This document shows, piece by piece, positions 44,370 to 51,054 of a DNA stretch of 54,274 nucleotides (within the stretch, counting starts at the first letter, position 1; every line of letters begins with the position of its first letter). Location: the NCBI GenBank assembly GCA_002345845.1, contig DDWF01000073.1:1-54274 (forward strand), written 5' to 3'. Source of the stretch: Betaproteobacteria bacterium UBA2293 (GTDB lineage: Bacteria > Pseudomonadota > Gammaproteobacteria > Burkholderiales > Rhodocyclaceae). The notes below the pieces were generated by a model. That model did not search any database, was not told the origin of the DNA, and saw only the letters and a list, made by a program, of their open reading frames with translations. The translations under genes and the position numbers were made by a program.

Positions 44370-45506
44370 ATGACTGATCTTGCTGCCGGACCGGCGACGC
44401 TTGCCTGGAACGCGCAGCAGCAATTGCAGCTGGCCGGTTCCTGGACGGCCCGCGGCCTTGGCCGCATCGACCGGCAACTCGACGCGTTGGCCCAACCAGC
44501 CGGCGCGCCGCTGGTCATCGACGCCGCGGCGGTCGAAGCTTTCGATACGGCGGGCGCCTGGGTCATGCACAAGCTGCTGCAACGCCTCGGCAGCGAAGCG
44601 GCCGGCATCGAACTGCGCGCCCTGCGCCCGGAGTTCGACCATCTGCTGACGCTGGTCGGCGAGGAAATCGCCCGCCAGGGCGAAATCCGCGAACCTGCTG
44701 GCCGGCCACCGGCGACCCCGCTCGCCGGCCTCGGACGGCGCACCGTCAATGCGCTGGAACACGCCCGCGCGCTACTCGCCTTCATCGGCGAATGCGCCGT
44801 CGCCGTCGGCGGCTGGCTACGTCACCCGACGCGCATCCGCTGGCGCCCCATCCTCTACAACATTCGCAGCGCCGGCTTCGATGCCCTGCCCATCGTCGGC
44901 GCGCTGTCCTTCCTGCTCGGTGTCGTCGTCGCCTACCAGGGCGCCGACCAGTTGCGCCAGTACGGCGCCAACATCTTCGTCGCCGATCTGGTCGGCCTGT
45001 CGATGCTGCGCGAATTCGCCCCGCTGATCACCGCCATCATCGTCGCCGGTCGCTCGGGTTCCGCCTACGCGGCGCAGATCGGCACCATGGCGGTGACCGA
45101 GGAGATCGATGCCATGCGCACCATCGGCCTGCCGCCACTGGACGTCCTGGTGCTGCCGAAGTTCTTCGCCTTATTGCTCGCCCTGCCGCTGCTGACCGTC
45201 TTCGCCGATGTGCTCGGCGTCCTCGGCGGGATGATCATGGCGCGCAGCCAACTGGGCGTCGGCTATGGTGAATTTCTCGACCGCTTCGTCCGCACGGTCA
45301 GCCTCGGCACCTTGCTGATCGGCATCGGCAAGGCCCCGGTATTCGCCGCCATCATCGTCACCGTCGGCTGTTTTCAGGGCCTGCGCACGCACGGCGGCGC
45401 CGATAGCGTCGGCCGCCAGACCACGCGCAGCGTGGTCCAGTCGATCTTCCTGATCATCGTCGCCGACGGCCTGTTTTCCGTCGTCTTCAGCCTGCTGAAA
45501 CTGTGA
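44370..45506 (+). CDS. MlaE-type ABC permease with N-terminal STAS domain
   Basis: The 378-residue protein joins a STAS domain (about residues 1-100, VIDAAAVEAFDTAGAWVMHK) to an MlaE permease domain with five helices. The permease shows GALSFLLGVVVAYQGADQLR, MLREFAPLITAIIVAGRSGS and AYAAQIGTMAVTEEIDAMRT. The STAS part probably takes the place of the separate MlaB protein, which is absent here. It is the inner-membrane channel part of a phospholipid transporter. An in-frame GTG at 44352 is a possible longer start. It lies 1 bp before mlaF. Confidence 0.88.
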   Translation: MTDLAAGPATLAWNAQQQLQLAGSWTARGLGRIDRQLDALAQPAGAPLVIDAAAVEAFDTAGAWVMHKLLQRLGSEAAGIELRALRPEFDHLLTLVGEEIARQGEIREPAGRPPATPLAGLGRRTVNALEHARALLAFIGECAVAVGGWLRHPTRIRWRPILYNIRSAGFDALPIVGALSFLLGVVVAYQGADQLRQYGANIFVADLVGLSMLREFAPLITAIIVAGRSGSAYAAQIGTMAVTEEIDAMRTIGLPPLDVLVLPKFFALLLALPLLTVFADVLGVLGGMIMARSQLGVGYGEFLDRFVRTVSLGTLLIGIGKAPVFAAIIVTVGCFQGLRTHGGADSVGRQTTRSVVQSIFLIIVADGLFSVVFSLLKL

Positions 45507-45507
45507 C

Positions 45508-46284
45508 ATGAGCAACCGGCAAGCCCTCGCCGATGCGGTCATCGAGATCAGCGGCCTGACCACCCGCTTCGGCTCGCGGGTCGTCCATGACAACCTCGAC
45601 CTGCTCGTCCGCCGCGGCGAGATTTTTGCGCTGGTCGGCGGTTCCGGCTCGGGCAAATCGACCCTGCTGCGCGAAATGATCCTGCTGCAGCAACCGGCAT
45701 CGGGTTCGCTCAAGGTGCTTGGCGTCGATCTGCAGGACATTGGTGAAGCGGCCGCCCTCGCCCTGCGCCGGCGCTGGGGCGTGATGTTCCAGAGCGGTGG
45801 CCTGTTCGGCTCGCTGAGCGTGCGCGAGAACATTGCTTTGCCGCTGCACGAGCACAGCGCCCTGGCGGCGCCGCTGATCGACGAAATCGCCAATTGGAAG
45901 CTGGCCATGAGCGGCCTCGATCCGGCAGTCGGCGACCAGATGCCGGCGGAACTGAGCGGCGGCATGCTGAAACGGGCGGCCCTCGCCCGCGCCCTGGCGC
46001 TCGACCCGGAGCTGCTCTTTCTCGACGAACCGACCGCCGGCCTCGATCCCGAAAGCGCCGGCGACGTCGACCGGCTGATCGCCAGCCTGCGCCAACTGTT
46101 CGGCCTGACCTGCGTCATCATCACCCACGATCTCGACCTGCTCTGGCAGATCACCGACCGCGTCGCCTTCCTCGCCGATGGCAAGGTACAGGCGCTCGGC
46201 AGCATGGCCGAACTGGCCGCCAGCGACGATCCGGCCGTGCGCCGCTTCTTCGACGGCCGGCACGACCAGACAGGCGCAGCATGA
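45508..46284 (+). CDS. MlaF-type ABC transporter ATPase
   Basis: The 258-residue protein has Walker A LVGGSGSGKSTLLREM near residue 42 and Q-loop VMFQSGGLFGSLSV. The Mla-type signature is LSGGMLKRAALARAL, Walker B is LLFLDEPTAGLD, and ITHDLDLLWQ is the switch. LSGGM with FQSGGLF is the hallmark of MlaF/Ttg2A rather than of other ABC ATPases. It powers lipid transfer with the STAS-MlaE permease. Its stop overlaps the mlaD start by 4 bp. Confidence 0.92.
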   Translation: MSNRQALADAVIEISGLTTRFGSRVVHDNLDLLVRRGEIFALVGGSGSGKSTLLREMILLQQPASGSLKVLGVDLQDIGEAAALALRRRWGVMFQSGGLFGSLSVRENIALPLHEHSALAAPLIDEIANWKLAMSGLDPAVGDQMPAELSGGMLKRAALARALALDPELLFLDEPTAGLDPESAGDVDRLIASLRQLFGLTCVIITHDLDLLWQITDRVAFLADGKVQALGSMAELAASDDPAVRRFFDGRHDQTGAA

Positions 46285-47234
46285 TCGAAACCAAGGTCAA
46301 TTACCCCGCCGTCGGCGCCTTCGTGCTGGTGCTGGCGGCCGTGCTCGTCGCCGCCATCCTGTGGCTGGCCACCGGCGGCGCCTTCCAGCAGCGCTACGAC
46401 CTGTACCGGGCGATTTCCGAAGAATCGGTCAGCGGCCTGAACCTGAACGCGCCGGTCAAATACAACGGCGTCGAGGTCGGTAAAGTGCGCGCGATCCGGC
46501 TCGACCCCGACAACCCGGAGCGGGTGAATCTGCTGTTTGCCATCGAACACGGCACGCCGATCAGGGAAGACACCCTGGCGGTGCTAAAGACGCAGGGACT
46601 GACCGGCATCGCCTATGTCGAACTGAGCGGCGGTGCCGCTGACTCGCCATTGCTGGAGGCCGCCGCTGGCGGCGACTATCCGCTGATCCGCACCAAGCCG
46701 TCGCTGGGCAACCGTCTGGAAAGCGTCCTGACCAACGTCCTGGCCAAGGTCGACAGCACCTCGAACAACCTCAATGTCCTGCTCGGCGCGGAAAATCAGG
46801 CCGCCCTGAAGAGCCTGCTCGCCGATCTGGCCAGCGTCGCCCAGACCCTCGCCGCCCGCCGCGACAGCCTTGATGGCGGACTGCGCGACGCCGCCCGCAC
46901 CTTCCAGCAGACCGCCGCAGCGGCGGACGGACTGGCGCCAGCAATCGAACGCATCGACAAGGCGGCAGCCGCCGTCGAAAAGATGGGCAACGAAGTGAGC
47001 CGCACCAGCGCCAGCGCCGGCCAGACCATCCAGGTCGTCGGCGCCGATATCGAGCGCTTCACGGCGGAAACCCTGCCCGAACTGGAGCGCCTGCTCGGCG
47101 AACTGCGCGAGCTGACGACCTCGCTGCGTCGTCTCAGCGAACAGACCGAACGCAACCCCTCCGGCCTGCTCTTCGGTCGCCAGCCGGTGCCGGCCGGCCC
47201 GGGAGAAGGACCGCGTGAAAGGCCGAAACCATGA
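46281..47234 (+). CDS. MlaD/MCE-domain lipid-binding protein
   Basis: The 317-residue protein has one N-terminal helix (about residues 10-33) and an MCE domain at about 40-115 (YDLYRAISEESVSGLNLNAP, VKYNGVEVGKVRAIRLDPDN and LKTQGLTGIAYVELSGG). A long helical tail (residues 150-290) may form a needle across the periplasm, as in longer MCE proteins, because it exceeds E. coli MlaD (183 aa). The end is Pro-rich. It overlaps the next lipoprotein gene by 4 bp. Confidence 0.9.
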   Translation: MIETKVNYPAVGAFVLVLAAVLVAAILWLATGGAFQQRYDLYRAISEESVSGLNLNAPVKYNGVEVGKVRAIRLDPDNPERVNLLFAIEHGTPIREDTLAVLKTQGLTGIAYVELSGGAADSPLLEAAAGGDYPLIRTKPSLGNRLESVLTNVLAKVDSTSNNLNVLLGAENQAALKSLLADLASVAQTLAARRDSLDGGLRDAARTFQQTAAAADGLAPAIERIDKAAAAVEKMGNEVSRTSASAGQTIQVVGADIERFTAETLPELERLLGELRELTTSLRRLSEQTERNPSGLLFGRQPVPAGPGEGPRERPKP

Positions 47235-47911
47235 ATGAAAGACCGTTAATGCAGTCTGGCCGACTGGCCGCCGGCGTCCTGCTGCTCAGCCTGCTCGCCG
47301 CCTGCGGAGCGCTGGAGCGCGCCGACCAGCCACCGCCGGTGTTCTACGCCCTGGACGGCAACGCCCAGACCAGCCAGAAGCCGGCGCCCATGGCGGCGCC
47401 GCAAGCCGCCCCGACCCTGCTGATCAGCACGCCACAAGCGGCGCCGGGGTTCACCAGCCGGCGCATCATCTACGTGCGCGCGCCCCACCAGCCGGAGCAT
47501 TTCGCCAATAGTGAGTGGATCGACACGCCGCCGCGCATGCTCGCCCCCCTGCTTGCTCCCGCCCTCGAAGGCAGCGGCGCCTTCCGCGCCATTGTCCTGG
47601 CGCCCAGCGCCACCGCCAGCGAACTTCGCCTGGATGTCAGCATCGTCCGCCTGCAACATGAATTTTTCACCTCACCCAGCCAGGTCCGCCTGACGCTGCG
47701 CGCCTACCTGGTGGACAACAAAACGCGCCAGGTGTTGGCCTGGCGCGAATTCGATGAAACGGCTGTCGCCCCGCAGGACAGCCCTTACGGTGGCGTCATC
47801 GCCGCCAATGCGGCGCTGCGGCAAGTGCTCGACGCGCTGGCGACATTTACCGCCGATGCCGCGGCGAAGCAGCCGGCAGCGTCAACTCAGCGATTGCCAC
47901 CACGGTTGTGA
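47231..47911 (+). CDS. ABC-type transport auxiliary lipoprotein (PqiC-like)
   Basis: The 226-residue lipoprotein (LLSLLAACGALERADQ, lipobox LAAC) belongs to the PqiC/DUF330 auxiliary group. FYALDG comes near the start, then RRIIYVRAPHQPEHFANSEW, IDTPPRMLAPLLAPALEGSG and LRLDVSIVRLQHEF. Such lipoproteins sit at the outer membrane and pair with MCE transporters. It closes the mla operon. Its last 25 bp overlap, tail to tail, the 47887 gene. Confidence 0.88.
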   Translation: MNERPLMQSGRLAAGVLLLSLLAACGALERADQPPPVFYALDGNAQTSQKPAPMAAPQAAPTLLISTPQAAPGFTSRRIIYVRAPHQPEHFANSEWIDTPPRMLAPLLAPALEGSGAFRAIVLAPSATASELRLDVSIVRLQHEFFTSPSQVRLTLRAYLVDNKTRQVLAWREFDETAVAPQDSPYGGVIAANAALRQVLDALATFTADAAAKQPAASTQRLPPRL

Positions 47912-48330
47912 TCGTCGTCCCGGCGGTCATCGCGACGATCATCCCGACGGTCATCACGGCGATCATCGCGCCGATCGTCGCGCCGATCGGCATGACGGCG
48001 CTTGTAACTCGGCACGTACTCACGCTCGTACCACGTGTTGCGGACGAAATAGACGCGTTCATCGCAAGCGTTGTAGCGATGGCAGTAGCGCCGCCAGTTC
48101 TTCGAATGGCCCGGCGGCACATTCAGGTAGATCGGCGGCCGGCTGACCGGCACCGCCCGCACCATGCGTGGCTCGCGATAAATCACCTGCGGTGGCGCAT
48201 AGTCGCCGATATCGAGCCGGCCATAGAAGCCGGGCTGGCCAATGTTGACCGAGACAGCGACATCGGCGGCCTGGACCGGGATGGTGCTGCTGGCGGCGGC
48301 CAACAGGACCGCAATTAAATACAGTCTCAT
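47887..48330 (-). CDS. Secreted protein with Arg-Asp repeat tail
   Basis: The 147-residue protein has a signal peptide (MRLYLIAVLLAAASSTIPVQA) and a mid part, with QPGFYGRLDIGDYAPPQVIY and PIYLNVPPGHSKNWRRYCHR. This resembles small periplasmic proteins with the YLxVPPGHxKxWxxHC motif (family unnamed to me). The C-terminal 40 residues are a near-perfect RRDD repeat encoded by 12-bp tandem units, followed by DHNRGGNR. Two cysteines, YCHRYNAC, may form a disulfide. Likely the last gene of the 49541-47887 run. Confidence 0.75.
   Translation of the reverse strand: MRLYLIAVLLAAASSTIPVQAADVAVSVNIGQPGFYGRLDIGDYAPPQVIYREPRMVRAVPVSRPPIYLNVPPGHSKNWRRYCHRYNACDERVYFVRNTWYEREYVPSYKRRHADRRDDRRDDRRDDRRDDRRDDRRDDDHNRGGNR
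47906..47993 (-). repeat. 12-bp tandem repeat encoding RRDD units
   Basis: About six to seven imperfect copies of a 12-base unit (forward strand like GTCATCGCGACG/ATCATC) encode Asp-Arg-Arg-Asp in the tail of the 47887 gene. Copy number in frame may vary between strains by slippage. Confidence 0.75.
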
Positions 48331-48424
48331 GTTCGGACTCCTGTGTTCTGAGGTGTTGCCGGCCAAACGCGGCCGCAGCGGCGGGCAAAAGGCCCGATGT
48401 TGGGGTTGGGATGCCGGGCGCTGA

Positions 48425-48622
48425 TTATTTTTTGTCGCCCTGGGCGGCGTCCTGCATCTTTTCGCCGGCATTCTCGATTTTCTGGCCGACTGTGGCGGCG
48501 GCGTTGTCGACTTCCTTGCCGGCTTTTTCCAGCGGTCCTTCCTTCTTCTCGCAGCCGGACAGCGCGACAAGCATGGCGGCGATGGCGATGGCCGAGGTCA
48601 TGGTGATTCGGTTTCTGATCAT
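48425..48622 (-). CDS. Small lipoprotein, 65 aa
   Basis: A lipoprotein signal (IAAMLVALSGCEKKEGPLEK, lipobox LSGC) leads to a helical mature part KAGKEVDNAAATVGQKIENA that resembles short apolipophorin/LEA-like repeats with 11-residue period. The AGGAG site before the ATG supports it. Function unknown; such small amphipathic lipoproteins often accompany stress. It lies 26 bp behind the glycine-zipper gene. Confidence 0.8.
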   Translation of the reverse strand: MIRNRITMTSAIAIAAMLVALSGCEKKEGPLEKAGKEVDNAAATVGQKIENAGEKMQDAAQGDKK

Positions 48623-48648
48623 GTCTTACTCCTGTTTAAAAACGTGCC

Positions 48649-48864
48649 TTATTTGCTGACTTCGTGACCAACCACACCACCGACGACGGCACCGCCGACA
48701 GTTCCGGCAGCACTGCCACCGGTCAGGACGGCACCACCGATGGCGCCGATGCCGGCACCCACGGCCGTGTTCTGGCCTTGCCTTGACATCCCGCCACATG
48801 CGCCCAGCCCCAGCGACAGGGTGATGGCAATGACGACGGGCAATATTCCATGGCTTTTATTCAT
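48649..48864 (-). CDS. Glycine-zipper lipoprotein, 71 aa
   Basis: A lipoprotein signal (LPVVIAITLSLGLGACGGMS, lipobox LGAC) precedes a glycine-zipper stretch VGAGIGAIGGAVLTGGSAAG and TVGGAVVGGVVGHEV, like the OsmB/SlyB/YmgG group. The Gly-x3-Gly pattern suggests a helical pair inserting into a membrane. A GAGGA site precedes ATG 48864; the longer frame to 48888 lacks it. Function unknown. Confidence 0.85.
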   Translation of the reverse strand: MNKSHGILPVVIAITLSLGLGACGGMSRQGQNTAVGAGIGAIGGAVLTGGSAAGTVGGAVVGGVVGHEVSK

Positions 48865-48929
48865 CAAAATTCCTCTTTGTTGACTCACCTGTTACCGGCC
48901 CGGCGGCTGCCGGGCACGGCAACCGGCGC

Positions 48930-49541
48930 TTACTTCCCGAAACTCAGTTTCGCCTTGTTCAGACAGCTGTCCTTGGTGTCGCCGGAATAGGCATCGCATT
49001 TCTCTTTGGCGACGGCGTATTGCGCATCGCTCTTGTCGGCCGTTGCATCCTTGCGCGCATCGGCACTCTTCTGGCTGGCTTCGCTGCGCGCTTCGGTCGA
49101 TGTTTCCTTGGCCGTCGCCTTGGCGTCAGCCGTCTTCATCTGCGCCTTGGCATCGGCCTTGGCCGTCGTTTCGGCCGCCTTGGCTTCCTTCACGCAGACA
49201 TCCTTGGCGTTGCCGGACAGGTCGTCGCACTTTTCCTTGGCCACGCCATAGGCCGCATCGGCCTTGGCAATACCGACGTCGTAGCGGCTCTTCTCGCTCG
49301 GCTTGTAGCCGGCTTCGAGTTCAGCCAGAGCCACCTTTTCGTTGCCCTTGGCCTGGGCCACGCAAATATCGCCAGCATTGCCGGAGTAGCTGTCGCAGCT
49401 CTTCTTGGCGCTCTTGTAATCGGCGGAGATCCTGTCCTTGCCGGCCTGATAGTCGGCCTTGCTCATGTCGGCGGCCAGGGCGGCGCCACTGAAGGCGAGA
49501 GTGACCGCGAGTACTGCCGTACGGATAGTGAAATTGTTCAT
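48930..49541 (-). CDS. Secreted Ala/Lys/Asp-rich protein with three Cys-x10-Cys repeats
   Basis: The 203-residue protein has a signal peptide (MNNFTIRTAVLAVTLAFSGA, cleavage ALA-AD). Three copies of the element C-D-x-x-S-G-(N/D)-(A/T)-x-D-x-C-x-x-x-A-K occur near residues 49, 104 and 182. The KKSC/KEKC context gives probable disulfides in helical hairpins. A 50-residue Ala/Lys/Thr/Asp linker (about 118-170) separates copies two and three. I do not recognise a function. Operator N lies about 180 bp upstream. Confidence 0.78.
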   Translation of the reverse strand: MNNFTIRTAVLAVTLAFSGAALAADMSKADYQAGKDRISADYKSAKKSCDSYSGNAGDICVAQAKGNEKVALAELEAGYKPSEKSRYDVGIAKADAAYGVAKEKCDDLSGNAKDVCVKEAKAAETTAKADAKAQMKTADAKATAKETSTEARSEASQKSADARKDATADKSDAQYAVAKEKCDAYSGDTKDSCLNKAKLSFGK

Positions 49542-49714
49542 GGTGTTCCTTGTGGGAGAGACGGTGGAAACGGGACATTGACCGAGATGGTCAGGATTCC
49601 CCGTTTCATTGCCGGAACCGCTCCGCCGCTGGGCATCGCGTATTGCCGCAGGACAGGAATTGCCCTGTTTCCGGCACCGAAGAACTCAGCATGCTGGTCA
49701 GGCAGGGCGCTGTC

Positions 49715-49730
49715 AGTCCGCTGGCGCACA
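49715..49730. promoter_or_regulatory. Regulon operator N (Cys-repeat protein)
   Basis: AGTCCGCTGGCGCACA, 14 of 16 to consensus. Minus-strand -10 CATGCT (49693-49688) starts 29.5 bp from the centre. Predicted start near 49681 gives a long leader of about 140 nt. Confidence 0.75.
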
Positions 49731-49749
49731 TAGTTCGATGGCCCACATA

Positions 49750-50772
49750 TCAAAACTGGAACAACGACAGACCTAGGCCGACGGTGGTCTGGCGATGGTT
49801 GTAGTCGAGCATGGTGGCGCCGTAACCGGAGAAGAGCTGGACGTACCAGCGCAGGCCGGCCGGCTGGCTGGCAAAGACCGGGTAGGTCCAGTCCAGCTGC
49901 AGCGAACCGCGCTTGGTCGAGTTCAGCTGGCTGCGCCAGGTCAGGCCGACGGTGCTCGCCCCGGGCGCCCAGTTCATGGCCAGCTCGCTGCGGCCGATGT
50001 AGTCGACCAGATCGGGATTGTCGTCGTTGTTCTGCACTCGCAGCCGCTGGTTGACCCGCAGCATCAAGCCGAGCTTGCCCTTTTCCAGGCCGAAGCCGAG
50101 GTACATGCGGTTCCAGCTACGAGACAGCGGCTCACTCTGGCCGTTGGACTGGTGGGCGGCCCCCAACTGGACCATACGCCAGTGCCAACCGAAGGGCAGG
50201 CGCCCGATTTGCTCGGGCACCGGCACGACGTAGATGAGTTCGGGCTGGTAATCGGTACTGCGGAACGGCGCCGAATCCTGGCTATCCCAGACCTGCCACA
50301 GCGAGCGCTGGGTATAGGCGGCCCACAGGTCGGCCCCGGGCAACAACAGGTTCTCGACAATTTTGGCGCGCAGCGAAACCTGCAGCTTGACCTCCGCCTG
50401 CCGATAATCGTCATGGCGTTCGGCAGTGCCTTGCGTCGGACTGCTCGGCGCGCGATTGATACGGCTGGTGTAATGCAGCGGCAGCAGGAAGTTCGGGTGA
50501 TAGGTACGAATGATGAAGTCGCGCCGCTTGTCGCTGGCGCCGAGTTCCCACTCGGCAGACATGGCCGATGGCTCGTCCGCCGCCATTTCTCTGGCCGGCA
50601 CAGTCGGCGGCACCACTGGCAGCGTAAGTGCGCTCGGCACATTGGCGAAGGCGCGGTCATAGCAGGCCAGACGCAACTGGTCATCCGGCTCGCCGCTGCA
50701 GCTAACGCCCGACTCGTCGGCGAGGCCGGTGCCGGTCAGCAAGGCCAGGGCAATGCAGATCCCGCTCTTCAT
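49750..50772 (-). CDS. pldA: Outer-membrane phospholipase A (PldA/OMPLA)
   Basis: The 340-residue protein has a signal peptide (MKSGICIALALLTGTGLA) and a Cys-containing mature N-terminus. A beta-barrel follows. YHPNFLLPLHY, WAAYTQRSLWQVW and the active-site segment AAHQSNGQSEPLSRSWNR give the His, Ser and later Asn of OMPLA. It ends in LSLFQF, with the terminal Phe of barrel proteins. It hydrolyses misplaced phospholipids in the outer leaflet. GGGGAGAG precedes ATG 50772. Operator O predicts a 48-nt leader. Confidence 0.9.
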   Translation of the reverse strand: MKSGICIALALLTGTGLADESGVSCSGEPDDQLRLACYDRAFANVPSALTLPVVPPTVPAREMAADEPSAMSAEWELGASDKRRDFIIRTYHPNFLLPLHYTSRINRAPSSPTQGTAERHDDYRQAEVKLQVSLRAKIVENLLLPGADLWAAYTQRSLWQVWDSQDSAPFRSTDYQPELIYVVPVPEQIGRLPFGWHWRMVQLGAAHQSNGQSEPLSRSWNRMYLGFGLEKGKLGLMLRVNQRLRVQNNDDNPDLVDYIGRSELAMNWAPGASTVGLTWRSQLNSTKRGSLQLDWTYPVFASQPAGLRWYVQLFSGYGATMLDYNHRQTTVGLGLSLFQF

Positions 50773-50853
50773 GATTCTCTCCCCGGGTGACATCGCGCTC
50801 TACCTGGCCCCGACTCACCTGGACGGATTATCGGCAGGCTCGGCGGCGCGGTC

Positions 50854-50869
50854 TGTACGCTAGCGCACG
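50854..50869. promoter_or_regulatory. Regulon operator O (pldA)
   Basis: TGTACGCTAGCGCACG, 13 of 16 to consensus. Minus-strand -10 GATAAT (50832-50827) starts 29.5 bp from the centre, the best -10 of the group after TATATT. Confidence 0.82.
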
Positions 50870-50887
50870 CTGGGCCAGCATCCAGAC

Positions 50888-50923
50888 AAAAAGATGCCCG
50901 GGACGGGCTGGCCGTGCCGGGCA
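50888..50923 (-). terminator. Rho-independent terminator
   Basis: Arms TGCCCGG (50895-50901 complement) and CCGGGCA (50917-50923 complement) fold on the minus strand and are followed by TCTTTTT (complement of 50888-50894). It closes the candidate small RNA and isolates pldA from the upstream gene. Confidence 0.75.
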
Positions 50924-50969
50924 AAGTACAGAAGGTGTCCGAGGTTGGATAAGGGGGTCGGGGACACCT
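50888..50969 (-). ncRNA. Candidate ~82-nt small RNA controlled by operator P
   Basis: The predicted start set by operator P (+1 at about 50969) falls on the first base of AGGTGTCC. This pairs perfectly with GGACACCT 21 bases later, giving a 5' hairpin. The 21-base loop contains ACCCCCTTATCC, a C-rich sequence able to pair with Shine-Dalgarno-type GGGGG/AAGG. A short linker leads to the terminator hairpin and U-run. No protein frame with a ribosome-binding site lies between. Alternative: simply the untranslated end of the upstream gene. Confidence 0.5.
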
Positions 50970-51002
50970 GCAGTCATCATCGGCACTTCGGCTGGCAAAT
51001 TC

Positions 51003-51018
51003 CGTGCGCTGCCGCACA
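51003..51018. promoter_or_regulatory. Regulon operator P (candidate small RNA)
   Basis: CGTGCGCTGCCGCACA, 14 of 16 to consensus. Minus-strand -10 GATGAT (50981-50976) starts 29.5 bp from the centre. It lies 37 bp after the stop of the Crp-PAS-GGDEF gene, with no protein gene directly behind it. Confidence 0.75.
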
Positions 51019-51054
51019 TAGCGGCCCCCGGGTAGTCGCCGGCGCACTAGCTCG

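Noticed and set aside
47906..47993. Possible CRISPR or intergenic repeat array
   Set aside because: The units are 12 bp, contiguous, without spacers, and encode a regular RRDD tail in frame.
50933..50969. Dyad AGGTGTCC/GGACACCT as a regulator binding site
   Set aside because: It starts exactly at the predicted transcription start and is followed by a terminator, so an RNA hairpin is the simpler reading.
50828..51019. 63-codon minus-strand frame across operator P
   Set aside because: It has no ribosome-binding site, spans both operator and terminator sequences, and is rich in Arg and Pro like other shadow frames. The small-RNA reading explains the region better.
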